64,000 nt of DNA from Shinella zoogloeoides (GTDB taxonomy: Bacteria; Pseudomonadota; Alphaproteobacteria; Rhizobiales; Rhizobiaceae), in the NCBI RefSeq assembly GCF_003574625.1, contig NZ_QNUJ01000003.1, positions 248,001 to 312,000 on the forward strand. The letters run 5' to 3'. The notes beneath the pieces are model-generated. The model made no database searches. It saw nothing but the letters and a program-made list of their open reading frames with translations, and was not told the origin of the DNA. This document shows, in pieces, positions 53,958 through 62,966 of the stretch. Position numbers and translations under genes: made by a program. The number at the start of each line of letters is the position of its first letter. The stretch's first letter is position 1.

Positions 53958-55364
53958 CTACGGCAATGCGCGTGCGACCTCGGTTATCACCTTGAAGGCC
54001 GTATCGGCATCGTCGCGCGTCATCTCGAACTGGCCCGCCTGGAAGCGGATGGCGATGCGCCCGTCGACGCGGGTCTGCGTGAGATAGATGCGGCCGTCGT
54101 CGTTGATGGCGTTGACGAGGGCGATGTTGTGCCGGTCGGCACCTCCCGCGCCCTTGTGACGGAAGGAGAAGAGCGACAGGACCGGCTGGCTGACGATCTC
54201 GAAATCGGCCTCGGCGGCCAGCCGTGCGGCAAGCTCCGCCGACCATTCGACATGGTTACGGATCATCGCGCGCAGCCCTTCCAGCCCGTGATAGCGCATC
54301 AGGAACCAGAGCTTAAGCGCGCGGAAGCGGCGGCCGAGCGGCACGGACCATTCGGAATAGTTGACGATGCCGTCGTGGCCGTGGGTTTTCAGATATTCCG
54401 GCTGGATGGCCAGGGTGCGCACCTGATCCTCGGGGCTGCGGATGAACTGCACCGAGCAGTCGAAATTGGCGCCGAGCCATTTATGCGGGTTGAAGACAAT
54501 GGAATCGGCCTCCTCTATGCCCTCCCAGAGGGTACGGAATTCCGGGCAGATCATGGCCGAACCCGCCCAGGCGGCATCGACATGGAGGTAGAGGCCATGC
54601 GCCTTCACCACCGCCGCCACCTCGGCGATGGGATCGCAGGCGCCGATGGAGGTTCCTCCCGTGCAGGCGATGACGCCAGCGGGAATGTGGCCGGCCGCAA
54701 GGTCCGCCCTGATCGCGGCATCCAGCGCTTGCGGGTCCATGCCGTTCAGCGCTCCCTTGGTGGGAATGCGCACGAGGTTCGCTTCCCCGATGCCGGCAAT
54801 CCAGATCGCCCGGTCGATGGAGGTATGCACCTGCCCGGAGGCATAGACGCGAACGGCGCCGTGCGCCGCCAGCCCCTCGCTGTTGCCCTTCCAGCCGAGC
54901 GCCTTTTCCCGCATCACCAGCACGGCGGCGAGCGTCGCGGTGGAGGCGGAATCCTGGATGACGCCGGAAAAGCCGTCCGGCAGGCCGAGCGCCTTGCGCA
55001 GCCAGTCGACGACGCGCGTTTCCAGTTCCGTCGCCGCCGGCGAAGTCTGCCAGAGCATGCACTGCGCGGCGACGGCGGTGACGAGGTAATCGGCGATCAC
55101 CGAGACCGGCGCGGCATTGGCCGGGAAATAGGCGAAGAAGCGCGGATGCTGCCAATGGGTGATGCCATCGGGGATGATGCGCTCGAAATCGGCGAAGATG
55201 GTCTCCATCGTCTCGCCGGTTTCCGGGGCGGCATCGGAAATCTGCCGGATGATGTCGCCGGGCTTCGTCTGCGCCCGCACGGGTCGGTCGCGCAGCCCTG
55301 CACGGTAGTCGGCGCCCCAGTCGGCGACGGTTCGCGACCATTGGCGGAATTCTTCGCTGTCCAT
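53958..55364 (-). CDS. group II PLP-dependent amino acid decarboxylase
   Basis: A 468-residue enzyme of the aromatic-L-amino-acid/glutamate decarboxylase group. The PLP lysine is in NPHKWLGANFDCS (about residue 295), with the upstream HVDAAWAGSA carrying the Asp that contacts the pyridine nitrogen. GVIQDSASTATLAAVLV is near residue 130. The start at 55364 has AAAGGGAGAG upstream. Substrates of relatives are Dopa, tryptophan, tyrosine or phenylalanine; I cannot choose. It is divergent from the YqaA-like gene. Confidence 0.87.
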   Translation of the reverse strand: MDSEEFRQWSRTVADWGADYRAGLRDRPVRAQTKPGDIIRQISDAAPETGETMETIFADFERIIPDGITHWQHPRFFAYFPANAAPVSVIADYLVTAVAAQCMLWQTSPAATELETRVVDWLRKALGLPDGFSGVIQDSASTATLAAVLVMREKALGWKGNSEGLAAHGAVRVYASGQVHTSIDRAIWIAGIGEANLVRIPTKGALNGMDPQALDAAIRADLAAGHIPAGVIACTGGTSIGACDPIAEVAAVVKAHGLYLHVDAAWAGSAMICPEFRTLWEGIEEADSIVFNPHKWLGANFDCSVQFIRSPEDQVRTLAIQPEYLKTHGHDGIVNYSEWSVPLGRRFRALKLWFLMRYHGLEGLRAMIRNHVEWSAELAARLAAEADFEIVSQPVLSLFSFRHKGAGGADRHNIALVNAINDDGRIYLTQTRVDGRIAIRFQAGQFEMTRDDADTAFKVITEVARALP

Positions 55365-55534
55365 GTCCTCTCCCTTTATGCCTATCGTTCTTCTCGGCGC
55401 TCGGGCGATGATTTGCAATGCCTGCGGCGGCGATGCGGGCAGGGGCGCGGGTTGAGTTCACGGGGCGAAGCATGTACCAAGCCGGAGGCTGCATCCCGGC
55501 CATTCCCCATCCTGTTCGGCAGACACGAAATCCC

Positions 55535-56125
55535 ATGTTACGAAAACTCTACGCCTGGACCCTCTCGCTTGCCGGACGCAAGGCCGCGGAAGCCTGGCTT
55601 GCGCTTATCGCCTTCGTCGAAAGCTCGGTCTTCCTGGTGCCGGCGGATGTCCTTTTCCTGCCCATGGCGCTCGCCCGGCCGGAGCGGGCCTACCGCTATG
55701 CCTTCGTCGCCACGGCGGCATCGGTGGCCGGCGGCATTGCCGGTTGGATGCTCGGCTATTATGCCTATGAGGCGGTCGCCAAGCCCGTGCTCGAGTTCTA
55801 CGGCAAGCTGGAGGCCTTCGAGCAGCTGAAATCCCATGTCACCGAGGGGCAGCTCAACCTTCTCCTCGTCACGTCGGGCCTTGCGCACCTGCCGCCGATC
55901 AAGATCGTGACGATCCTTGCAGGCGTCGCGCATATCAAGCTCTGGCATTTCGTGCTGTCGGCGATCGTCGCGCGCGGTTTTCGCTTCTATCTCCTCGCCT
56001 TCCTGCTGCGCCGCTACGGCGAACCGATCCAGGCCTTCGTGGAAAAGCGCCTCGGGCTCATCCTCGGCGCCGTGGCCGTCGGCCTCATCGTGCTTTACGT
56101 CGCCTATCACCTGCTGGCCGGCTGA
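55535..56125 (+). CDS. YqaA/DedA-like VTT-domain membrane protein
   Basis: A 196-residue integral membrane protein. The VTT/SNARE-associated hallmark is the segment WLALIAFVESSVFLVPADVLFLPMAL near residue 20 and the re-entrant loop LAHLPPIKIVTILAGVAHIKLWHF near residue 115. Relatives transport or flip lipids. The start at 55535 has a weak ribosome site; upstream in-frame ATGs lack a membrane-protein-like sequence. Its 3' end overlaps the phosphopantetheinyl transferase gene by 19 bases in convergent orientation. Confidence 0.8.
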   Translation: MLRKLYAWTLSLAGRKAAEAWLALIAFVESSVFLVPADVLFLPMALARPERAYRYAFVATAASVAGGIAGWMLGYYAYEAVAKPVLEFYGKLEAFEQLKSHVTEGQLNLLLVTSGLAHLPPIKIVTILAGVAHIKLWHFVLSAIVARGFRFYLLAFLLRRYGEPIQAFVEKRLGLILGAVAVGLIVLYVAYHLLAG

Positions 56126-56757
56126 TCCTCCGCGACGGCAAGGACGACGATGCGGGGCAGGAGGCAGAAGGAGAGCCGCATCCTGCGGCCGCGCGCCGTC
56201 ATGGCCTCGCGGCGCGCAAGATCGACGCCGATGTGCTCATAACCGAGGATTTCCTCGTCCAGCGGATAGGTGGCCTTATAGACCGCCTCCTTCGCGCTGA
56301 AGAGAAGGCGTGCCGCAAGGCGGGGATCGATGCCCCCAAGGACATCGCCGGGCATCACGGCCAGCGCGGCGATCTCGTCCGGTAGCGGCTCGGCCGGCTC
56401 GACATCGATGCCGAGCGAGGCAATATCGGCCTTGCGGGCGACGGCGGCGACGGCCATCTCGTCGTCATGGGCGAGCGAACCTGTGAAACCTGTCGGCCAG
56501 AGCGGCTCCCCCGCAGGACCGCGTCCGATTGCAGCGGAAGTCATGCCTTCAACCGCCAGCAGACCTCGCGCAAGCGCACGGGCTGCGCCGCTTGAACGCC
56601 GGGCCGCGAGCCGGCGGGCCGGAAGGGCGGCAGCCTCTTCCGGCAGGAGAAGAGCCTCGTCGCCCGCCCGGATAAGCCGGCAGCCGAGCCGCACCGCCGG
56701 CGGGGCCAGCCGCTCCATCTGCGCCAGCAGCGCGGTCTCGGCCGCGCTGTCGCTCAT
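56107..56757 (-). CDS. 4'-phosphopantetheinyl transferase, EntD/Sfp type
   Basis: A 216-residue transferase. Mg-binding motifs GIDVEPAEPLP (residues about 113-123) and FSAKEAVYKATYP (about 148-160) are intact, and GFTGSLAHDDEM is the EntD-type motif before them. It moves the phosphopantetheine arm from CoA to a carrier serine. Its start overlaps the stop of the NRPS-like gene by 4 bases, so it is made with that enzyme and very probably activates S582 of its carrier domain. Confidence 0.92.
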   Translation of the reverse strand: MSDSAAETALLAQMERLAPPAVRLGCRLIRAGDEALLLPEEAAALPARRLAARRSSGAARALARGLLAVEGMTSAAIGRGPAGEPLWPTGFTGSLAHDDEMAVAAVARKADIASLGIDVEPAEPLPDEIAALAVMPGDVLGGIDPRLAARLLFSAKEAVYKATYPLDEEILGYEHIGVDLARREAMTARGRRMRLSFCLLPRIVVLAVAEDQPASR

Positions 56758-59700
56758 TCGGCCAGGACCGGTCTGGCGAAGGCGTGGAGCTTGGCCGGAT
56801 TGCCGCGCCAGATCGAGTGCGGTTCGAGGATCTCGCCCTTCATCACGAAGCAGTCGACATCGGCGATCGAGCCTTCGCCCATCGTCACGCCGTAATGGAC
56901 GAAGGCGGAGGGGCTGAGCGTGCAGCCGTTGCCGATGCGGATATAATCCGACTTGAAGGCGCCTTCCTCCAGCGAATGGGCCTGGATGACGCAGCCTTCG
57001 TTGAGCGTGGCGTCGTCGCCGATCTCCACCAGCGAGCGTTCCGTCAGGTTGGCCCCGCCGTCATAGACGCGCCTGCCGACCTTGACGCCCAGCGCACGCA
57101 GGATCATCGGGCGGAACGGCGTGCCGGCGAAGAGCCGCACGATGGGCGAATCCGACAGTTTCCAGTGCCGCTCGTGGCGCCAGAAATCGACGTCGTAGAT
57201 GGTGGTCATCTGCGGCCGGAGCCTGCGGAAGCGAAGGCTCGCCCATTCCATCAGGATATAGAAGGGAATGGTGACGGCCGCCGTCAGGACGACGGCGACG
57301 AAGAGCGCCACCTGTGCCCATTCCGTATAGTAGTTGAGCGCCCGGTCCCAGATCGCCAGCGTCACGAACAGCATCGTCCACTGCACGGCGATGAACATCA
57401 GCGCGGTTACGAGGTTATGCCGGTTCTTGTGCGGCAGGCGGGCGCGGCGGTCCTCGTCGCTGACACCCTGGATCAGTTCCTTGTCGCGCTTGACCATGCG
57501 CGGGATCTCGAACGGCGGGGAGCCGAGGAGGCCGACATTCTCGCGCAGCGGCCCGTCGATGGGCACCATGACCTTGGTGCCGAGAAGGACGTTCTCCCCC
57601 GTCCGCCCGTCGGGCGGATAGAAGATGTTGTTGCCGAAATAGTTGCGCTCGCCGACCTTCGTGTGCGCCAGCCGGAAGGCGGAGGCCGACTTGTGCACGT
57701 TGATCATGTAGAGGCCGTCGGAGACCATGGTGCCGGTCCCGATCTCGCAGAACAGCGGATTGTCCTGCTGTTGGTTGCTGCCGAAATTCGAGCCGGTCTG
57801 CACCACCTTGTTGAGGTTCCAGCCGAGCGCCCGGATATAGTGGACGACGGCGGAGCTGTCGCCGAAGATCAGGTTGAGCAGGCGTGCATTGGTGCCGGCC
57901 TCGACGATGGACTGGAGCCAGAAATGGAAGCCGTACATCCGATAGGTACGGCCGGGCTTCAGGACGAGGCTGAACAGCCGCGGCAGCACCAGGGCGACGA
58001 AGGCGAGGGCCGCAATGAGGGCGATGAGCGTGACCGTCGTGCCGATGGCGACGATGCCGATCGATTCCTGGTAGTCGTCGCTGACATTCTGCCAGTAGCT
58101 GTGGAACCACAGCGGGAATGGCGTGACGACGGCAAAGAGCGTGATGAGCTGCACGGCCTCGTAAAGGATGCGCCGCGTCTTGGAGAGCGTGACGACCGGC
58201 ACCTTGCAATAATCCGCATTTGTCGGGACGGCGGGCGAGCCGTGCCAGTGCGCGTCATCGGGAACATGCTGCCCGCGCTGGAGCGAGGAGGCATGGCCAA
58301 GCTGGGCGCGGTCGCCAATGGATGTGTCGATGTCGATCGCGCAGCCGACGCCGACGAAGGCGTCGCGGCCAATGGAGATCGGGCCGGTATGGATGTAACC
58401 GGCCTGCGCCCGGTAGCCGAGAATCATCGATTCCTTGCGCAGGATCGAGCTCTCGCCGATGGAGATGAGATCGGTGCAGACCGGGATCGTGCGACATTCG
58501 ATGGTGGTGCTGCGCCCGAGCCGCGCGCCGAGCAGGCGCAGATAGAGGCTATAGAGCGGGCTGCCGCGGAAGAGGACGACCGGCGCAGTGCGGATCAGCG
58601 TCTTGACCACCCAGAAGCGATAATAGCGAAGCCCCCAGATCGGGAAGCTCTCGGCCTTCCATCGACCGACCAGCAGCCACTTCATGGCGACGGCAAAGCC
58701 GGACATGCCGAAGAACACGGCAGCCGACAGGATGGCGCAACGCAGATAGAGCCGAACCGGATCGTCGAGCATGTCGTAGACCCAGTTGAGGCCGTAGTTC
58801 AGCATCCACAGGCCGAAATAGCTGTAGAGGCCGTAGAAGGCGAGCTGCGCCGCGCCGCTGGTCCAGTAGGCGAGGTTCGAAGCGCGGTGGGTTAGGCAGG
58901 GCTCTTCCACGGCCGCAACCTCTTCCTCGGGGCCGCGCAGGTGCCGCGCGAGGCCGGCCACCGTCGGATGCATGTAGATGTCGCGCATCGAGGTGGTCGC
59001 CCACTCCTTGCGCGTGCGCAGCTTCGCGCAGAAGCGGGCCATCAGCAGCGAGTTGGCACCGAGATCGTCGAAGAAATGATCCTCGGCGTAGATGTCGTCC
59101 ATCTTCAGCACGTCGCGCAGCGCTTCCGTGAGGAAGCGCTCGTCGTCGGTGGACGGCAGGATTTCCTTACGCTCGGTCCCGAGGCGAAGGCTCATGGGCT
59201 TCGGCAGTTTGCGCGTATCGACCTTGTCGGACACGGTCATCGGCAGGGCCGGAAGCTCCTCCAGGAAGGAGGGCACCATGTAGTCGGGCAGGCGGCGGCG
59301 CAGTTCCCTGCCGAGGTCGGCGCGGGCAAGCGTGTCCGTGCCGGATTTCAGCGCATAGTAGCCGACCAGCTCGACGCGGCCGGGCTCGATCTCCCAGGTC
59401 GTGACGGCCGCCTGCGCGATGCCGGGCTGGTCGAGCAGCACGGCCTCGATCTCGCCGAGCTCGATGCGGTAGCCGCGGATCTTCACCTGCGTGTCGATGC
59501 GGCCGTGATATTCGATCTCGCCATCCGCATTGATGCGGCCGAGGTCGCCGGTGCGGTAGATGCGCTGCGAGGGATTGTTCGGCAGGCCGATGAAATCGGG
59601 GATGAACTTCTGCGCCGTCAGGTCCGGCCGGTTGAGATAGCCGACCGCGACGCCGATGCCGGCGATGCCGATTTCACCAAGCTCGCCCGGCGCCGTCAGT

Positions 59701-60794
59701 TGCGGCGCCTCGGCATCGAGGATGACGATGGAATAGGTCGGCAGCGGCGCGCCGATCGTCACGGGGCGTTCGGGCGTCAGGTAGCCCATCGTCGCCGTCA
59801 CGGTCGCCTCGGTCGGGCCATAGGTGTTGAGGATCTGTCGGCCCGGCTTCGACCAGCGCGTGACGAGGTTGTGCGGGCAGGCCTCGCCGCCGACGAGGAT
59901 GGCACGCAAGCTCGGCACGTCGCTCTCGATGGAGGAAAGCAGCGTCGGCGAGCAGGCCATGCAGGTGATGTCGTTGGCGCGCAGGAAATCCGCAAGTTCC
60001 TCGCCGACCAGCGTCATGCGGCCCGGCGCGGGAACGACGGTCGCGCCGGCGGCGAACGGCACCCAGATCTCCTCGGTGGAGAAGTCGAAGGCGATGGTCA
60101 TGCCCTGGTAGACGCGGTCGCCCGGGCGGTAGCCATAGGCATCGGCCGCGACGCGGACGAAGTTGCAGATGCTCTGGTGGCGCACCGCCACGCCCTTCGG
60201 CCGGCCGGTCGTGCCGGAGGTATAGAGGATGTAGCAGATGTCGTCTTCGGAGAAGCCGAGTTCGAGCGGCGTACCCGGGTGCCGGGCGGCTTCCGGGCAA
60301 TCGGCGGCGATCACCACATGAGGGACGGAAAGTCCTGCGGCGCGCGCGGCATAGCCGGCGATGGTGACGACGAGGCTGACGCCCGCATCCTCGACGATGA
60401 GCGACATGCGCTCCTCGGGGAAGGCCGGGGCGAGCGGCACGAAGGCCGCGCCCGCCTTCATGACGGCGAGGATGGCGATATAGGTCTCGGCGGAGCGGTC
60501 GAGCAGCAGGGCCACCCGGTCGCCGGGCTTGACGCCGCGCCCGGCGAGCAGGCGCGCGAAGCGGTTCGCGGCGGCGTCCATCTCGCGATAGGTCCAGGTG
60601 CGGCCGGAATCGAGCACGGCCGGCGCGTCCCCAAAGGTTGCGGCAAGGCCCTCGAAGACGCGGGAAAGCCGCTCTTCCGGCTGGCCGGCGCGCGGCGAAT
60701 CGGGGCCGCACAGGATCTGCGGCATCGGGCCGCTCTCGGTCGTGTCCATCACGCCCCGGCTGAGGCCGCGCAAATGGGTGCCTGCGTCGTTCAT
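56754..60794 (-). CDS. NRPS-like enzyme with epsilon-poly-lysine synthetase architecture
   Basis: A 1346-residue protein. Residues about 45-535 are an adenylation domain with A3 (YTSGTTGRPKG, 191-201), A4 (AFDFSTEEIW), A5 (NTYGPTEAT) and A10-like DKVDTRKL. A carrier domain follows, with its pantetheine serine at S582 (DLGANSLLMARF). Six membrane segments at about 648-668, 683-708, 880-898, 916-945, 1128-1148 and 1160-1182 surround three soluble domains rich in hexapeptide-like turns. There is no condensation or thioesterase domain. This is the layout of Streptomyces Pls, which polymerises lysine. Manual alignment suggests a basic amino acid. ATG at 60794 has AGGA 8 bases upstream. Confidence 0.9.
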   Translation of the reverse strand: MNDAGTHLRGLSRGVMDTTESGPMPQILCGPDSPRAGQPEERLSRVFEGLAATFGDAPAVLDSGRTWTYREMDAAANRFARLLAGRGVKPGDRVALLLDRSAETYIAILAVMKAGAAFVPLAPAFPEERMSLIVEDAGVSLVVTIAGYAARAAGLSVPHVVIAADCPEAARHPGTPLELGFSEDDICYILYTSGTTGRPKGVAVRHQSICNFVRVAADAYGYRPGDRVYQGMTIAFDFSTEEIWVPFAAGATVVPAPGRMTLVGEELADFLRANDITCMACSPTLLSSIESDVPSLRAILVGGEACPHNLVTRWSKPGRQILNTYGPTEATVTATMGYLTPERPVTIGAPLPTYSIVILDAEAPQLTAPGELGEIGIAGIGVAVGYLNRPDLTAQKFIPDFIGLPNNPSQRIYRTGDLGRINADGEIEYHGRIDTQVKIRGYRIELGEIEAVLLDQPGIAQAAVTTWEIEPGRVELVGYYALKSGTDTLARADLGRELRRRLPDYMVPSFLEELPALPMTVSDKVDTRKLPKPMSLRLGTERKEILPSTDDERFLTEALRDVLKMDDIYAEDHFFDDLGANSLLMARFCAKLRTRKEWATTSMRDIYMHPTVAGLARHLRGPEEEVAAVEEPCLTHRASNLAYWTSGAAQLAFYGLYSYFGLWMLNYGLNWVYDMLDDPVRLYLRCAILSAAVFFGMSGFAVAMKWLLVGRWKAESFPIWGLRYYRFWVVKTLIRTAPVVLFRGSPLYSLYLRLLGARLGRSTTIECRTIPVCTDLISIGESSILRKESMILGYRAQAGYIHTGPISIGRDAFVGVGCAIDIDTSIGDRAQLGHASSLQRGQHVPDDAHWHGSPAVPTNADYCKVPVVTLSKTRRILYEAVQLITLFAVVTPFPLWFHSYWQNVSDDYQESIGIVAIGTTVTLIALIAALAFVALVLPRLFSLVLKPGRTYRMYGFHFWLQSIVEAGTNARLLNLIFGDSSAVVHYIRALGWNLNKVVQTGSNFGSNQQQDNPLFCEIGTGTMVSDGLYMINVHKSASAFRLAHTKVGERNYFGNNIFYPPDGRTGENVLLGTKVMVPIDGPLRENVGLLGSPPFEIPRMVKRDKELIQGVSDEDRRARLPHKNRHNLVTALMFIAVQWTMLFVTLAIWDRALNYYTEWAQVALFVAVVLTAAVTIPFYILMEWASLRFRRLRPQMTTIYDVDFWRHERHWKLSDSPIVRLFAGTPFRPMILRALGVKVGRRVYDGGANLTERSLVEIGDDATLNEGCVIQAHSLEEGAFKSDYIRIGNGCTLSPSAFVHYGVTMGEGSIADVDCFVMKGEILEPHSIWRGNPAKLHAFARPVLAE

Positions 60795-61023
60795 ATTCGA
60801 AATCCTGCTTGTGCCATGTCCGGCGAGGTGACGTTCGGCAGTGGCGCGCCCTTACCGGCGCGGGACCGCTCGAATCGTCCGGCGGGGCCGTTGGCAGCCG
60901 CCGTCGTCATCGTCGTCTTATTCGCGCCTTACGCGCGCTTTTGCTAAAAGAAAAGCGGAATTTTGAGGCAGACAGACACGAAACGATATCAAATTCTCGT
61001 GCTGTGCTTCCTTTGCATGGCAA

Positions 61024-62280
61024 TCAGGCCCGAAGGGCCCGCGCCGGGCTGAGGCGGAGGGCGGAAACGGCTGGCACGAGCGAGACCAGCACCGCCAGGA
61101 ACAGGAACCAGAGGGCGAGGGGAACGTCCTCGCGCGCGAACTCCACGGGCATGCGGACGGCGGTCGTAGCGGCCAGCGAGGCGGAGATCGCCTCGGCGGC
61201 GGCATAGCCGACGGCAATGCCGAGCGCAAAGCCGGCAAGGAAGAGCACGAACAGTTCGCCCCAGACGATGGCCAGCACCGAACGCCGCGGCGCGCCGAAG
61301 GCCCGCAGCGCCCCGATCTGCCGCTGGCGCGCCCCGACATGCATGACAGTGACGAGCAGGATTGCCGCGATGACGATCACCTGCGTGCCGATGGCGATGG
61401 CGAGGAGGAGGCTGCGTGCATCGCCGAGCGTCGCGTAAAGCCGCGTCAGCACTTCGGCGGGAAAGACGGCGAGCGTCGTCTCGCCGCGATATTCCTGCCG
61501 CAGGCGATAGGCGTCGGCGACCGTTTTCGGCTTGACGAGAACGGCTGGAATTCCCGGTGTTGCGGCATCGAAATGCTCATCGAGGCCCGCATTCGCATCG
61601 ACATGGGCTTCGTGGTCGTGATCATGATCCTCGTGGGCATCTCCTTCGTGATCGTGATCCTCATGGCCGGCCTTTTCCTCCATGCCATGCAACTGCCAGA
61701 CCGCGCGGATCGGCACGAGGATCGCCCGGTCCCAGGCCGTGCCCGTCGGCGCCATCCGGCCGGTCACGGTATAGGCGATTTCCGTATGGGTATGGCCGCC
61801 TTCGTCGGCGGCGCCGTGCATCGGCTTGATCTCCGCGCCAAGCCGCTTGGGCACGTCCGCGCCGACCACGGCCTCGCCGAGGCGGGTGAAAAGCGCGCCC
61901 TCGGCAAGCGTGGGCGAAAGAGCGGAGACGAGCGTCGTCGTCGTGCCGACCACCGGATATCCGTCCGCCGAATCGCCGAAGCCGACCGGCGCGGCGAAAT
62001 CAACGCGCGGATCGTCCGATAGCTTGGCGAGCACGCCGCCCGACATCAGCGGCAGGGGCGAGGGCTGAAGGAAGACGGCCGAAAGGGCAAGCTGGGTCTC
62101 GCTGCCGGCGGCTCCAACCAGAAGGTCGAATTTTTCCGCCGCCCGCGCGCTGCCGAGCCGCACGGCGCGCTCCTGCAGCGTGACGGTAACACTGAGCGCG
62201 ACGGAAAGCGCGATCAGCACCACGACGGCAAAGGCGCCCGCCTTGAAGCGGCGAAGGTCGGCGAGGATGAAACGGATCAT
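61024..62280 (-). CDS. FtsX/MacB-type ABC permease with a histidine-rich loop
   Basis: A 418-residue membrane protein. TM1 is at about 14-34; three more segments lie at about 292-315, 335-360 and 388-408, the MacB/LolC topology. The large periplasmic loop includes a metal-binding-looking stretch at residues 198-226 with nine histidines interspersed with Asp and Glu. It overlaps the ATPase gene by 4 bases. Such permeases export or extract lipoproteins or envelope ligands rather than import solutes. The His cluster suggests zinc or another metal as cargo or regulator. Confidence 0.87.
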   Translation of the reverse strand: MIRFILADLRRFKAGAFAVVVLIALSVALSVTVTLQERAVRLGSARAAEKFDLLVGAAGSETQLALSAVFLQPSPLPLMSGGVLAKLSDDPRVDFAAPVGFGDSADGYPVVGTTTTLVSALSPTLAEGALFTRLGEAVVGADVPKRLGAEIKPMHGAADEGGHTHTEIAYTVTGRMAPTGTAWDRAILVPIRAVWQLHGMEEKAGHEDHDHEGDAHEDHDHDHEAHVDANAGLDEHFDAATPGIPAVLVKPKTVADAYRLRQEYRGETTLAVFPAEVLTRLYATLGDARSLLLAIAIGTQVIVIAAILLVTVMHVGARQRQIGALRAFGAPRRSVLAIVWGELFVLFLAGFALGIAVGYAAAEAISASLAATTAVRMPVEFAREDVPLALWFLFLAVLVSLVPAVSALRLSPARALRA

Positions 62281-62963
62281 GCTGCAAGCGCCTCCGCGCT
62301 GTCCTCGACGATCCGGCCGCCGGCAAGGCCGATGCGCCGGTCGAGCCGCTCCGTCAGGGCGGGATCGTGGGTGACGGCGATCAGCGTCGCCCCTTCCGCC
62401 CCGGCAAGCTCGACGAGGAGGTCTGCGACGGCCTCACCCGTGCGCCCGTCGAGACTGGCGGTCGGTTCGTCGGCGACGATGACGCCGGGTCTTGCCAAGA
62501 GCGCCCGCGCCACGGCGACACGCTGCATCTCGCCGCGCGACAGGGTCTCTATGGCCTGCTGCGGTCGCGCGATGCCGACCGTGTCGAGGAGCCGGAGCGC
62601 CCGTTCGCGCTCGGCCGGCTCCAGTCGCCGCGAAAGGCGGATCGGCAGCACGACATTCTCCAGCGCCGAAAGGCCGGGAAAGAGATGGAAATCCTGCATG
62701 ACGAGGCCGATATGCGCTGCGCGGAACGCATCGCGCCGGCCCGTCGGAAGACGCGTGATGTCCGTTCCGCCCCAGGAGACCGTTCCGCCGGTCACGCGCT
62801 CGAGGCCGGTGATCGCATTCACCAGCGTGCTCTTGCCCGAGCCGGACGCCCCGGTGACCGCAAGCTGTCCGCCGGCCGGAACGTGAAGGCGGCCGATGGC
62901 GAGGACCGGCGTTTCGAGGCCGGAAAAGCGCATGGTGAGATCGGCAGTGTCGAGCGAAAGCAT
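62277..62963 (-). CDS. ABC transporter ATP-binding protein, LolD/MacB type
   Basis: A 228-residue ATPase. Walker A is GASGSGKSTLVNAITG (about 35-50), the signature is LSRGEMQRVAVARAL (Arg replaces the usual second Gly) and Walker B is VIVADEPTASLDG. It partners the FtsX-type permease downstream with a 4-base overlap. It lies 3 bases after the secreted-protein gene, so all three are one operon. Confidence 0.92.
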   Translation of the reverse strand: MLSLDTADLTMRFSGLETPVLAIGRLHVPAGGQLAVTGASGSGKSTLVNAITGLERVTGGTVSWGGTDITRLPTGRRDAFRAAHIGLVMQDFHLFPGLSALENVVLPIRLSRRLEPAERERALRLLDTVGIARPQQAIETLSRGEMQRVAVARALLARPGVIVADEPTASLDGRTGEAVADLLVELAGAEGATLIAVTHDPALTERLDRRIGLAGGRIVEDSAEALAA

Positions 62964-62966
62964 GGG

